The notes: generated by a model not told the origin, from the sequence alone. 64,000 nucleotides of DNA from Vibrio sp. VB16 (GCF_015594925.2 NZ_CP087590.1:3410001-3474000); one strand, 5' to 3'; positions 36,041 through 44,200 are shown, numbered from the stretch's first letter. Numbers and translations: made by a program.

Positions 36041-36178
36041 TTATTAACACAAATAATACCAAACTAAAAATGAACATGGCGATAATATTTCTATATCTGG
36101 CATAAGCCTCTTCCGTATAAGGAAAACAATGTCGTATAAGAAGAACATTGTTATCACAGAAATAAAAAGGATATTACT

Positions 36179-36952
36179 ATGAATTTTGAACAATTTAATG
36201 AATTTGAAGTTAAGCTTAAATTTGAACCAGCTCCTCGTCCAAATAAAGTTCATATTGGACTTGTACAACTAGCAAATGATCATACTCTCGAAACCGACTG
36301 GTCTCATTTACTTGGTGAACAGGCGGCACTGTTTAGTAATCGCGTCTTTAAAGAAAATGGAATGACTCCGGAAGCATTGGATAACGTTGCTACGAGTATT
36401 GGTCAATCTGCTCTTTTAGTCGCTGACGGCCTCCCTATGGATGTGATGGCGTTTGCCTGCACTTCTGCATCATTTGTTATTGGTGAAGAAAAGGTATCTG
36501 CCTTGTTAACAGAAGGCCGAGGTGATATCCCAACGACAAATCCGTGGAGTGCTGCTAAAGCGGCATTTAAACATCTTAACGCAAAAAAAATTGCCGTATT
36601 TTCTCCTTATCCAACCGATGTAAATATACAACTTAAGGAGCAATTAGAGGGATCTGGGTTTGAATTGGTTGCTATAACTTCATTAGGTATTATGGATGAT
36701 AATATGATTCATAAAGCACCACTAAGTAGTTTTGAAGAAGGTATTGAAGTATTAATCAAAGATACTGGGGCAGAGGTGATTTTTATGTCCTGTACAAGCC
36801 TTCGTGCCGTAGAACACATTCAGTATCTTGAAGAAAAATATGGTGTACCCGTTATTTCTAGTAATTCGGCACTATTTTGGCATTCAATGCAACTTTGTGG
36901 GAAAAAAGCAGTTTGTCCGGGCTATGGCAAGTTGTTAAATAGCGATATTTAA
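36179..36952 (+). CDS. Asp/Glu racemase-superfamily enzyme (maleate isomerase / EutA-like)
   Basis: A 257-residue protein of the superfamily that includes aspartate/glutamate racemases, maleate cis-trans isomerase, arylmalonate decarboxylase and the ectoine-cluster protein EutA. The two cysteines used for catalysis in the family are at C94 (FACTSASF) and C205 (MSCTSLRAVE), each at the expected strand end; residues 212-237 resemble the maleate-isomerase pattern (LEEKYGVPVISSN). It could epimerise or isomerise an intermediate. A clear AAGGA precedes the ATG. It is preceded by two hairpins and followed by a 13-bp stem, so expression may be tuned separately from the permease. Confidence 0.8.
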   Translation: MNFEQFNEFEVKLKFEPAPRPNKVHIGLVQLANDHTLETDWSHLLGEQAALFSNRVFKENGMTPEALDNVATSIGQSALLVADGLPMDVMAFACTSASFVIGEEKVSALLTEGRGDIPTTNPWSAAKAAFKHLNAKKIAVFSPYPTDVNIQLKEQLEGSGFELVAITSLGIMDDNMIHKAPLSSFEEGIEVLIKDTGAEVIFMSCTSLRAVEHIQYLEEKYGVPVISSNSALFWHSMQLCGKKAVCPGYGKLLNSDI

Positions 36953-36964
36953 TATTCATTACAC

Positions 36965-37002
36965 AGGTAAAGGAAAAAGTAGTTCATTGTTTTCCTTTAC
37001 CT
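36965..37002 (+). other. Long intercistronic stem-loop before the M20 gene
   Basis: AGGTAAAGGAAAA (36965-36977) pairs perfectly over 13 bp with TTTTCCTTTACCT (36990-37002), loop 12 nt. It fills most of the 69-bp gap and ends 19 nt before the M20 ATG. No T-run follows, so mRNA processing or stability is more likely than termination. Confidence 0.6.
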
Positions 37003-37021
37003 CATTACTTGGGCTTATCCT

Positions 37022-38170
37022 ATGAATTTAGAAAAAAAAGTTATTGAGTGGCGACATTTCTTTCATCAGAATCCAGAATTTGGATTTGAAGAAACATTAA
37101 CTTCTGATTTTGTTGCAAATACACTCGAGAGTTTTGGCATTGAAGTCCATAGAAATATTGGAAAAACAGGCTTAGTTGGAATACTGAAGAAAGGAAACAG
37201 TAAAAAATCCATTGGGTTGAGAGCGGATTTTGATGCGCTAAAAATACAGGAAGCGAATGCGTTTGAACACTGTTCAAAGACTGACAATATGATGCATGGT
37301 TGTGGTCACGATGGGCACACAGCGATGCTTCTTGGTGCAGCGTTTCAACTATCACAGAATTGTGATTTTGATGGCACCGTTTACTTTATATTCCAACCTG
37401 CAGAAGAACAAGGTACCGGTGCAAAAGCAATGATTGATGATGGGCTATTCACACGTTGGTCAATAAATTCAGTCTACGCAATGCACAATATGCCGGGAGT
37501 TGAATTAGAAACCTTTCTAATCAGCCCAAATTCAATAATGGCAGCAGAGAATCATTTTAGAATTGAAGTTCTGGGTGAAGGTGGCCATGCGGCACTACCA
37601 CATTTAGGCAATGACCCTCTCATTACAGCATGTCATATAGGTACGGCGTTACAAACGATAATTACTCGAGACTTAGACTCTATACACGAACCTGCCGTAT
37701 TGTCGGTTACGAATATAGAGACTAACGGTGGAGCTAATGTTATCCCTACCGTTGTGACTCTATCTGGAGACACCCGCTGTTTTTCTGATGAAACACAGGA
37801 GAAAATCAAGGTTAAAATGGAACGCGTCATTTCAGGTCAGTGTGCCTCCGCAGGACTGAAATATAATTTTGAGTTTTCTAATTGTGTTTTGTCTACGGTT
37901 AATGATCCTGAAAAAGCTAAAATTGCAGCCCGAATAGCAGGAAGCATTGTTGGAAACGAGAAAGTAGATATTACTTGTAAGCCATACTGTACTTCTGAGG
38001 ATTTTTCTTTTATGCAAAGAGAAGTGCCAAGTTGCTATATTCTGATTGGGAACGGTGCGAGGGGAGAGAAAGGCGGAGTGGCGTTACACCTTCCCACGTA
38101 CGACTTTAATGATGATTTATTAATGACGGGTGTTCAATTTTGGGTGAAATTGGTTCGAGACCAGCTTTAA
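37022..38170 (+). CDS. M20-family amidohydrolase (N-acyl amino acid deacylase, DoeB2/hippuricase-like)
   Basis: A 382-residue M20D-type metallohydrolase. Metal ligands are seen in HGCGHDGH (92-99), the EE pair of QPAEEQGTGAK (about 125-135), the His of YAMHN and a C-terminal His in GGVALHLPTYDF. A lid domain (about 180-290) interrupts the catalytic domain, as in hippurate hydrolases and N-acetyl-amino-acid deacetylases. Enzymes of this type remove acyl groups from amino acids and include DoeB2 of ectoine catabolism. Within the cluster it probably deacylates an intermediate, giving a free amino acid. Cytoplasmic; no signal peptide. Confidence 0.84.
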   Translation: MNLEKKVIEWRHFFHQNPEFGFEETLTSDFVANTLESFGIEVHRNIGKTGLVGILKKGNSKKSIGLRADFDALKIQEANAFEHCSKTDNMMHGCGHDGHTAMLLGAAFQLSQNCDFDGTVYFIFQPAEEQGTGAKAMIDDGLFTRWSINSVYAMHNMPGVELETFLISPNSIMAAENHFRIEVLGEGGHAALPHLGNDPLITACHIGTALQTIITRDLDSIHEPAVLSVTNIETNGGANVIPTVVTLSGDTRCFSDETQEKIKVKMERVISGQCASAGLKYNFEFSNCVLSTVNDPEKAKIAARIAGSIVGNEKVDITCKPYCTSEDFSFMQREVPSCYILIGNGARGEKGGVALHLPTYDFNDDLLMTGVQFWVKLVRDQL

Positions 38171-38439
38171 ATACTCACTAAAACCACATTAATTTAAGTC
38201 ATATTGGGTAATTAATATTGTCATGAGAAATTGTATTTAAATTTAACATATTAAGTAGACTTTAATCAGGCACCATTAGTTCTATGTGTAACATTATAAA
38301 TAAAATCCTCAAGGTAGACACTTGACATAAAAGCAAATAAGTAACTCTTTTGTTTACAAAAAAATTAAGTATATAGTAAGTTTGTTTATTTTATAATGAT
38401 ATTTTAATTGCATTAATAATCGTATATAACGGAGAAAAA

Positions 38440-38820
38440 ATGAAGCATATAATCAACTCAAATAACGCTCCTCAAGCTATTGGCCCGTATTCTCACGGGA
38501 CTACTTTTGGCCAATTAATATTTACTTCAGGTCAATTACCTATTGATGCAAATACTGGCCAAGTAGTTGATGGCGGAATTTCGGAACAAAGCATTCAATC
38601 ACTTAAAAATTTAACCTCTGTTATCGAAGAAGGGGGAGGTTCTACAGATACAGTACTAAAGACGACTTGCTATCTTGCCAATATCGAAGATTTCCAAATA
38701 TTTAATTCGATCTATGCAAAACTGTTTGGTACCAATAGCCCTGCAAGGAGCTGTTTTGCAGTTAAATCGTTACCTTTAGGTGTATTAGTCGAGGTAGAGG
38801 CAATCGCGCACAAAATATAA
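38440..38820 (+). CDS. RidA-family enamine/imine deaminase
   Basis: A 126-residue YjgF/YER057c/UK114 protein. The active-site arginine is R103 in PARSCFAVKSLPLG, and the N-terminal NAPQAIGPYSHG and FTSGQLP motifs are intact. RidA hydrolyses reactive 2-aminoacrylate and similar imines released by PLP-dependent eliminases, forming keto acids and ammonia. It lies 269 bp after the M20 gene with its own AAT-rich upstream region and a GGAG ribosome-binding site. Its place at the end of a cluster starting with a PLP lyase is meaningful but could be coincidental. Possibly a second, dedicated RidA in this genome. Confidence 0.9.
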   Translation: MKHIINSNNAPQAIGPYSHGTTFGQLIFTSGQLPIDANTGQVVDGGISEQSIQSLKNLTSVIEEGGGSTDTVLKTTCYLANIEDFQIFNSIYAKLFGTNSPARSCFAVKSLPLGVLVEVEAIAHKI

Positions 38821-38850
38821 GAAGTAATAATACCGTCCTTTATAGTGTGA

Positions 38851-38880
38851 GCGCCTCATAAACCTATGGGGCGTTTTAGT
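38851..38880 (+). terminator. Terminator after ridA-like gene
   Basis: GCGCCTCATA (38851-38860) pairs with TATGGGGCGT (38865-38874, two G-T wobbles) around AACC and is followed by TTTAGT. Confidence 0.65.
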
Positions 38881-39072
38881 GTAGGGCAATTCATGGCGCA
38901 ATTACCTGCCATTAATTTCAAATAGCCAATTTGAAAATTTCTAATCCCGTTGCTGCATTTCTTGCTTAAGTTCAATAGAACTCTAGCTCACTAATGTTTA
39001 TGACGATCGTCAATTTTTTACTGTGTTTGTTTTGTTAAGGTACTGGTACCACCTTCAGAATAAGGAAAGATC

Positions 39073-39648
39073 TTGTTTAAGAAAATCGCGTTAAGCACCC
39101 TACTTGCAATGGCCTCGTCAAGCGCATTTTCCGCGCCTATTGAATTTCAAAAAATACCTGAGATCATGCAGAAATTTGATAACGCAGAGATCTTCGTTAA
39201 GAAGTCAGTAACACTGGGAAGGCTACCAATAGCCGCAGAGATTGGAACTCAGTTCGCTACCTATGTTTCAGATGGAAAGGGAGGAGTAACACTAGAGACC
39301 AAAAATATCATGTCAGACGATGTCGTTATTGCCAGTATGCCCAAGCCTATTGTTGAAAACATTTATAATCAGTGGTTGATACCTAAATCTAAATGGGTAG
39401 ATACCTACGGCCCATTACCCACATCTAGCGAATTTAAACCCTTTAAACGAATCAAAACCATAAAAGCAATTAAGATAGATGACAGAATATTGAGTCTATT
39501 GGAAAGTAAAGATGGCGAAACAGCGACGATACAAGTCAGTTGGGATACGAATGGAATGGTGGTCTATAAGGATGGATACCTAGCGAACTATGAATACGGT
39601 ATTGCGCCAGATGAAATGAAAGCCAACTATGAAAAAGTTGATAAGTAA
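39073..39648 (+). CDS. Secreted protein of unknown function, TTG start
   Basis: 191 residues with a clear signal peptide (MFKKIALSTLLAMASSSAFSA) and a mature part of about 170 residues, without recognised domains, cysteines or membrane segments. The start codon must be TTG at 39073: it follows AAGGAAAG and gives the basic end of the signal peptide, while the next ATG would destroy it. The C-terminal part has alternating strand-like segments (TATIQVSWDTNGMVVYKDGYLANYEYG). Predicted periplasmic. It converges with the DUF3316 gene over a terminator. I do not recognise the family. Confidence 0.72.
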   Translation: MFKKIALSTLLAMASSSAFSAPIEFQKIPEIMQKFDNAEIFVKKSVTLGRLPIAAEIGTQFATYVSDGKGGVTLETKNIMSDDVVIASMPKPIVENIYNQWLIPKSKWVDTYGPLPTSSEFKPFKRIKTIKAIKIDDRILSLLESKDGETATIQVSWDTNGMVVYKDGYLANYEYGIAPDEMKANYEKVDK

Positions 39649-39693
39649 TTAATATCAAATAAAAACAATAGTAACCAAAGCTCAAATATAGAA

Positions 39694-39723
39694 AAAGCCA
39701 ACAGACCGAAATCTGTTGGCTTT
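39694..39723. terminator. Bidirectional terminator between convergent small secreted-protein genes
   Basis: AAAGCCAACAGA (39694-39705) pairs with TCTGTTGGCTTT (39712-39723) around CCGAAA. The stem is flanked by A-rich sequence on the left and a CTAAATT tail on the right, so it can serve both converging genes. Confidence 0.85.
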
Positions 39724-39746
39724 CTAAATTCTAAAACAGCGTGAAT

Positions 39747-40091
39747 TTAGTCTTTGCTGTTTACGCGAGCGTCAAAATGATAATCAACATTCACGATAGC
39801 GCGATAAGAAATTTCACCGCGGGCTTTAGAGAACTCTTCTATCGTCACAATCGTGTTGTCTAACTGAATATTGGAAACGGAGTGTTCACCAATAGGAGCG
39901 AGTTTGAATTGTAGTTCAGAACTGCTCGCAGTTTCCAATGCATCAACATAGTCAAAACCCGCTTCGTACGCAGCCGCTTTAGACGCGAAACCAGCAGTTG
40001 ATAAATTTGTTTCGCTATAAACCGATTGAGTACCTGCAAATGCCGTTGCGCTCATAAGTATCGTTGCGGCTAGAACGGTTAATTTTTTCAT
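39747..40091 (-). CDS. DUF3316 secreted protein
   Basis: 114 residues from ATG 40091, with a signal peptide (MKKLTVLAATILMSATAFA) and the DUF3316 pattern common in Vibrio: SVYSETNLSTAGF, AAYEAGFDYVDAL, then an EEFS..RGEISYRAIVNVDYHFDAR C-terminal strand region. Function unknown; predicted periplasmic. A longer frame runs upstream but lacks a ribosome-binding site and would hide the signal peptide. A perfect CRP site lies about 100 bp upstream of the start codon, which suggests control by cAMP-CRP. Confidence 0.85.
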   Translation of the reverse strand: MKKLTVLAATILMSATAFAGTQSVYSETNLSTAGFASKAAAYEAGFDYVDALETASSSELQFKLAPIGEHSVSNIQLDNTIVTIEEFSKARGEISYRAIVNVDYHFDARVNSKD

Positions 40092-40185
40092 TTTATTTAC
40101 CCTTAAAGTGTCTATTAAAAATGAGTGACGACTTGTTGGGGTTACAGCCCTTCTCACTCGATGAGGCAATTATTCACTATTTTTG

Positions 40186-40201
40186 TGTGACGTGCATCAC
40201 A
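40186..40201 (-). promoter_or_regulatory. CRP binding site upstream of the DUF3316 gene
   Basis: TGTGA-CGTGCA-TCACA (40186-40201) matches the CRP core consensus TGTGA-N6-TCACA at all ten positions. It is centred about 102 bp upstream of the DUF3316 start codon, between that gene and the end of the lacI-type gene. Confidence 0.72.
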
Positions 40202-40291
40202 TTAAAACACCATTCATTATGGGTAATCTAGCATCAATAATATGAAAGCTTCTGGCACGACGATTCACAGCATCAAAGAGATCACGCTTAC

Positions 40292-41293
40292 TCAGTGATG
40301 ATCAGCTTTAATTGCCGTGACTGATTCACGCTTAATTAATAAAGGATGGAACGCGCGTGAAACAGTACTGCTTATACCTTCTAAAGAAATACGTGCCGCA
40401 TTGATTGCCATGCTTTCGATTGGACTACGGATAGTGGTTAATTTTGGTGAGAAATAGCACTGTGGTAATACATCATCGAACCCGACGATAGACAACTGTT
40501 CTGGCACCAATATTCCATGCTCTTTGAATACTTGAATAGCCGCGGCTGCATAAAAATCATTAAACGCAACTAAAGCCGTCATGGGTAACCCTTTATTTAA
40601 AAAATTGGTTGCCGCCAGTGCGCCTCCTTGCTCTCCAAATGGAACCTCTTCAACCCAGTCAGGGTTAAACTCAATGCCTGCATCATCGAGTGCACGACGG
40701 TACCCGTCAAAACGAAGAAACTTATCATCAACTTCAATTTCACAAGACAAATACGCTATGCGCCGATGACCTTGTTCAATGAGATAACTGGTTGCTTGAT
40801 AAGTACCTTCACTATTATCCAACCATACACACTGATCTTCGATTGTTGGCACACGTCGATTGATGACAACAAACCCAGGGATTTGCTTCGCATATTGAAT
40901 CAATGTTTGATCACTCATTGTTTTGCTATGGATGACAATATTTTTACACCCTTTACTTAGCATGAATTTGATCGCATCTTCTTCACAGTCAGAGTCATAA
41001 TTACCACTGGCGACAATCATTTTTTTTTCATATTGCTTCGCAATTTTCTCTACACCTTGACTCAATAATCCATAAAATGGCGAGTTAAAACGGCTAACGA
41101 TCAATCCAATCGCATTCACCCCCTGGTTGATGGTAAGGCGTTGATTCCCTTTTATTTTGTATCCAACCTGAATCATGGCACTTTCAACCAGTTGTACGGT
41201 TTCTGGTGACACACTCGGTGATTGATTAATGACACGAGATACCGTTGCAGTCGATACCCCTGCTGCCTGTGCAACATCGTTAATTGTAGCCAC
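40292..41293 (-). CDS. LacI/GalR-family transcriptional regulator
   Basis: 333 residues with an N-terminal LacI helix-turn-helix and hinge (ATINDVAQAAGVSTATVSRVINQSPSVSPETV, about 2-34) and a periplasmic-binding-protein-like ligand domain (about 60-330, including VVINRRVP and SIVGFDD). The start codon is GTG (41293) with AGAGGAAG seven bases upstream. It is divergent from the nhaC-type gene. Two identical 13-bp palindromes, one 24 bp upstream of its own start and one covering the nhaC start, look like its operators, so it probably represses both itself and the carrier operon. Effector unknown; LacI proteins often sense sugars or nucleosides. Confidence 0.9.
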   Translation of the reverse strand: MATINDVAQAAGVSTATVSRVINQSPSVSPETVQLVESAMIQVGYKIKGNQRLTINQGVNAIGLIVSRFNSPFYGLLSQGVEKIAKQYEKKMIVASGNYDSDCEEDAIKFMLSKGCKNIVIHSKTMSDQTLIQYAKQIPGFVVINRRVPTIEDQCVWLDNSEGTYQATSYLIEQGHRRIAYLSCEIEVDDKFLRFDGYRRALDDAGIEFNPDWVEEVPFGEQGGALAATNFLNKGLPMTALVAFNDFYAAAAIQVFKEHGILVPEQLSIVGFDDVLPQCYFSPKLTTIRSPIESMAINAARISLEGISSTVSRAFHPLLIKRESVTAIKADHH

Positions 41294-41316
41294 TATTAAA
41301 CTTCCTCTTGAATCGA

Positions 41317-41329
41317 ATGTAATTTACAT
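41317..41329. promoter_or_regulatory. Candidate operator O1 of the LacI-type regulator
   Basis: The perfect palindrome ATGTA-ATT-TACAT lies 24 bp upstream of the lacI-type start. A different palindrome, CAATAAT-TAC-ATTATTG, follows at 41339-41355. O1 recurs exactly at 41455-41467. Confidence 0.65.
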
Positions 41330-41425
41330 TAAAAATGACAATAATTACATTATTGACGTTCATCACAGATCCAGCAAAAGAGAAGATATATGCTAATACT
41401 GTGATTAAAACGATTATAAACCTAA

Positions 41426-41467
41426 ATATGTACTTTATACATATAATAACTTGGATGTAATTTACAT
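41426..41467 (+). promoter_or_regulatory. nhaC promoter with operator O2 over the start site
   Basis: A perfect -10 TATAAT is at 41442-41447. The palindrome ATATGTA-CTTTA-TACATAT (41426-41444) overlaps it, and operator ATGTAATTTACAT (41455-41467), identical to O1, follows. Initiation about 7 bp after the -10 would place O2 at +1 to about +13 and the ATG (41466) only about 12 nt into the message. No good -35 is seen. Confidence 0.6.
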
Positions 41468-42935
41468 GAAAAGCAAAACTATATCTACCCCAACTGTTGG
41501 ATTGGCGTTACTGCCGATACTAACAATGCTCACCTTCTTGATTGTGGGCTATGGCGTATTTGGCTTACCCATCGAAAGCTTATTATTAGGATCGGCCGTT
41601 GTCGCTTCTGGAGTCGCCTGGAAATTAGGCTATGGCTGGGACGATATCCAAAGCGCAATTACTGAACGTCTTGCTAAAGCTTTGCCTGCTGTATTTATAT
41701 TGGTGCTTGTCGGCGGTTTGATTGGCAGTTGGATGATTGGCGGCACCATTCCAATGCTTGTCTATTACGGCCTTAAAGTCATTAGCCCTGAATATTTAAT
41801 TTTTACAGCATTCTTAGTCACTAGCTTTGTTTCCTTGTGTACCGGTACCTCTTGGGGTTCTGCGGGAACCGTTGGTGTTGCGCTAATGGGTGTAGCCACA
41901 GGTATGGATGCGAATCTTGCTGCCGTTGCTGGTGCAGTGGTTTCTGGCGCTTACTTTGGCGACAAAATTTCGCCACTTTCTGATTCCACAAACTTCGCTC
42001 CTGTAGTTGCAGGGACGGACCTTTACTCCCACATACAGCATATGTTGTGGACAACAATTCCTGCCTTTTTGTTGGCTTCAATTGTATTTTTCTTTGCTGG
42101 AAACAGTGACGTTTCGGCGGAAACACCTGAAAAAATAATTGCCATTTTGGCAAACCTTGACGAATTATTCTCACTGAATATTTTCTTGTTATTACCACCA
42201 GTTCTTATTTTATGGGGTGCCATACGTAAACTTCCAACGATTCCACTCATGGTCGCCGCCATTGCTATAGCCATTGCGAATGCCATGATTTTCCAAGGTT
42301 TCGACTTAAACACAGCACTTACTTCAATGTTGGGTGGTTTTAATGCGTCCATGTTTACGAGCTCAGGACTTGGTGATGTTGCCGTTCTTAGTGACGTTTT
42401 AACGTTAGTAAATCGCGGTGGCATGACTTCTATGATGGGTGTTGTCCTTCTTGTTTTCTGTGCGTTCTCATTTGCTGGCACACTAGCACTCACTGGTAGC
42501 CTAAACGTATTAGTGGGATTGCTTACAAAAGGAATCAAAGGAACAGCAAGCTTGATTGGAGCAACAATTGCTACCACTTTCATTGTTGTATGCACAACAT
42601 CAGATGGGAAGCTTGCACTTTTAATTCCTTCTGAAATATTCCGTGATATGTATAAGCGTATGCAGCTCGACGCGAAAAATTTATCTCGTACGATTGAAGA
42701 TGCAGGGACAGTTATTGAGCCATTGATTCCTTGGACCAATGCTGGCGTATTTATGGCGGCTACGCTAGGCGTTTCAACCCTTGATTACCTACCGTGGGCA
42801 ATTCAAAACTATTCTGGTGTGATTTTTGCGATGATCTGGGCGTATAGCGGCATCGGAATCGCTAAACTCAAAACAGAAAAAAATGCCGACGAGGTACAAA
42901 CACAAGATAAAGCGGCAAATACTGCAACCATTTAG
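41466..42935 (+). CDS. NhaC-family Na+-coupled carrier
   Basis: 489 residues and about 11-12 membrane helices. The NhaC-family core AYFGDKISPLSDSTNFAPVVAGTDLYSHI is at about 165-193, and a second family segment (STTSDGKLALLIPSEIF-type, residues about 380-396) is present. The family contains Na+/H+ antiporters but also carriers for malate/lactate and sulfur amino acids, so antiport of protons should not be assumed. The ATG at 41466 is the likely start; a TTG at 41451 is in frame, but neither has a good ribosome-binding site. It is followed by a C-S lyase and sugar kinase gene, consistent with solute import. Confidence 0.85.
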   Translation: MKSKTISTPTVGLALLPILTMLTFLIVGYGVFGLPIESLLLGSAVVASGVAWKLGYGWDDIQSAITERLAKALPAVFILVLVGGLIGSWMIGGTIPMLVYYGLKVISPEYLIFTAFLVTSFVSLCTGTSWGSAGTVGVALMGVATGMDANLAAVAGAVVSGAYFGDKISPLSDSTNFAPVVAGTDLYSHIQHMLWTTIPAFLLASIVFFFAGNSDVSAETPEKIIAILANLDELFSLNIFLLLPPVLILWGAIRKLPTIPLMVAAIAIAIANAMIFQGFDLNTALTSMLGGFNASMFTSSGLGDVAVLSDVLTLVNRGGMTSMMGVVLLVFCAFSFAGTLALTGSLNVLVGLLTKGIKGTASLIGATIATTFIVVCTTSDGKLALLIPSEIFRDMYKRMQLDAKNLSRTIEDAGTVIEPLIPWTNAGVFMAATLGVSTLDYLPWAIQNYSGVIFAMIWAYSGIGIAKLKTEKNADEVQTQDKAANTATI

Positions 42936-42954
42936 TTTAAACACGACGAACCTT

Positions 42955-42985
42955 CAGGAAGCACGATTCAGTGCTTCCTGTTTTT
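42955..42985 (+). terminator. Terminator between the nhaC-type and MalY-type genes
   Basis: CAGGAAGCAC (42955-42964) pairs with GTGCTTCCTG (42971-42980) around GATTCA and runs into TTTTT. It ends 12 nt before the MalY-type start, so read-through would be needed for co-transcription. Confidence 0.88.
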
Positions 42986-42997
42986 GACGAGGACATT

Positions 42998-44167
42998 ATG
43001 CAACACGAATTAGATACCGTTATCAATCGCTACGATACAGACTGCCTAAAATGGGACTACATGGAAAAGTGGCTCGGTGTTCCAAAAGGAAAGGCATTAC
43101 CAAGCTGGGTATCTGACTGGGATTTTAAAGCTCCCGACTTCATTACTACACCACTTAAAGAACGAATTGAACATGGGATATTTGGCTATTCTGAGCGTGG
43201 CGATGAGTATTTTAACTCCGTCATCGATTGGTGGTCGGAGAATCACAAGGTTGATCTAAAGAAGGAGTGGTTCCATACCACTCCGGGAAGCCTACCCGCT
43301 ATCGCGATGCTGGTCGAACGTTGGAGCAATCCTGGCGAACGAGTTCTTGTTTTTAGCCCTGTCTACCACGCGTTCTATCGAACGATTGAAAATACAAATC
43401 GGGAGCTTGCTGTTTCTCCACTTGAAAATAAAAACGGCTACTACACCATTAACTTTGATGACCTAGAAAATCAATTAAAGTCTGGCATAAAAATCCTCAT
43501 GTTTTGCAACCCACACAATCCCGGTGGACGCGTTTGGACAGAAGATGAAGTGACTAAGGTTTGTGCACTTTGCCACCAATACGACACATATATTATTTCA
43601 GACGAAATTTGGGCCGACATCGTATTTAACGGATATACATTCTTTAGCTGTTTACGAGTCAATCCGGATTATCTGAACAAAATGGCCGTATGCATCGCTG
43701 GCACAAAGTCATTTGGCTTACCATCGATGCGCTTAACTAATACTATGATTCCAAATGAACATGAAGCAAGAGCGCTGAAGTCGAAATTGCTCGCCTATGG
43801 AATGGATGTGTACAGTTCGTTGAGCTTATTGGCAAATCAAGCCGCGTATCGCCATGGTAGAAAATGGCTTGATGAAACACTTGGTTATCTAGAAAACAAT
43901 AATCGAGTGCTCGCTGACTTCGTTAACACGGAGCTGACCAAGGTAACTTACCTCCCACAAGAATCTACCTATCTTGCATGGTTGGATTGCAGGGCACTAG
44001 AACTGAGCGATAACGAACTCGAAGAACAACTTCATCTCGCCGGAGTCATTCCGACGATGGGTTATAGTTTTGGCGAGCAAGGAAAAGGATTTATTCGTTT
44101 AAATCTTGGTTGTCCAACCTCTATATTGAAAGAAAAAATCGTCCGTTTACGCACTGTACTCAAGTAG
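42998..44167 (+). CDS. MalY/PatB-like PLP aminotransferase-fold C-S lyase
   Basis: From the ATG at 42998 (GAGGA eight bases upstream) this is a 389-residue fold-type I PLP enzyme of the MalY/PatB group. Landmarks are the N-terminal RYDTDCLKWD, PLP-contact NPHNPGGRVWT (about 168-178), SDEIWADIVF, the Schiff-base K237 in AGTKSFGLPSMR and the Arg of FIRLNLGCP. Members cleave cystathionine or cysteine S-conjugates to pyruvate, ammonia and a thiol; MalY also modulates MalT in E. coli. An upstream GTG frame start lies inside the terminator stem and is rejected. Substrate here is unknown. Confidence 0.86.
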   Translation: MQHELDTVINRYDTDCLKWDYMEKWLGVPKGKALPSWVSDWDFKAPDFITTPLKERIEHGIFGYSERGDEYFNSVIDWWSENHKVDLKKEWFHTTPGSLPAIAMLVERWSNPGERVLVFSPVYHAFYRTIENTNRELAVSPLENKNGYYTINFDDLENQLKSGIKILMFCNPHNPGGRVWTEDEVTKVCALCHQYDTYIISDEIWADIVFNGYTFFSCLRVNPDYLNKMAVCIAGTKSFGLPSMRLTNTMIPNEHEARALKSKLLAYGMDVYSSLSLLANQAAYRHGRKWLDETLGYLENNNRVLADFVNTELTKVTYLPQESTYLAWLDCRALELSDNELEEQLHLAGVIPTMGYSFGEQGKGFIRLNLGCPTSILKEKIVRLRTVLK

Positions 44168-44200
44168 CACCGAACTCTGATTCCATTTCGAACAACAGGT

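Noticed and set aside
31517..38820. Calling the cluster an ectoine degradation operon
   Set aside because: Some members resemble EutA, DoeA and DoeB2, but the diaminobutyrate aminotransferase, semialdehyde dehydrogenase and ectoine transporter are absent and a C-S lyase-type enzyme is present, so the name would overreach.
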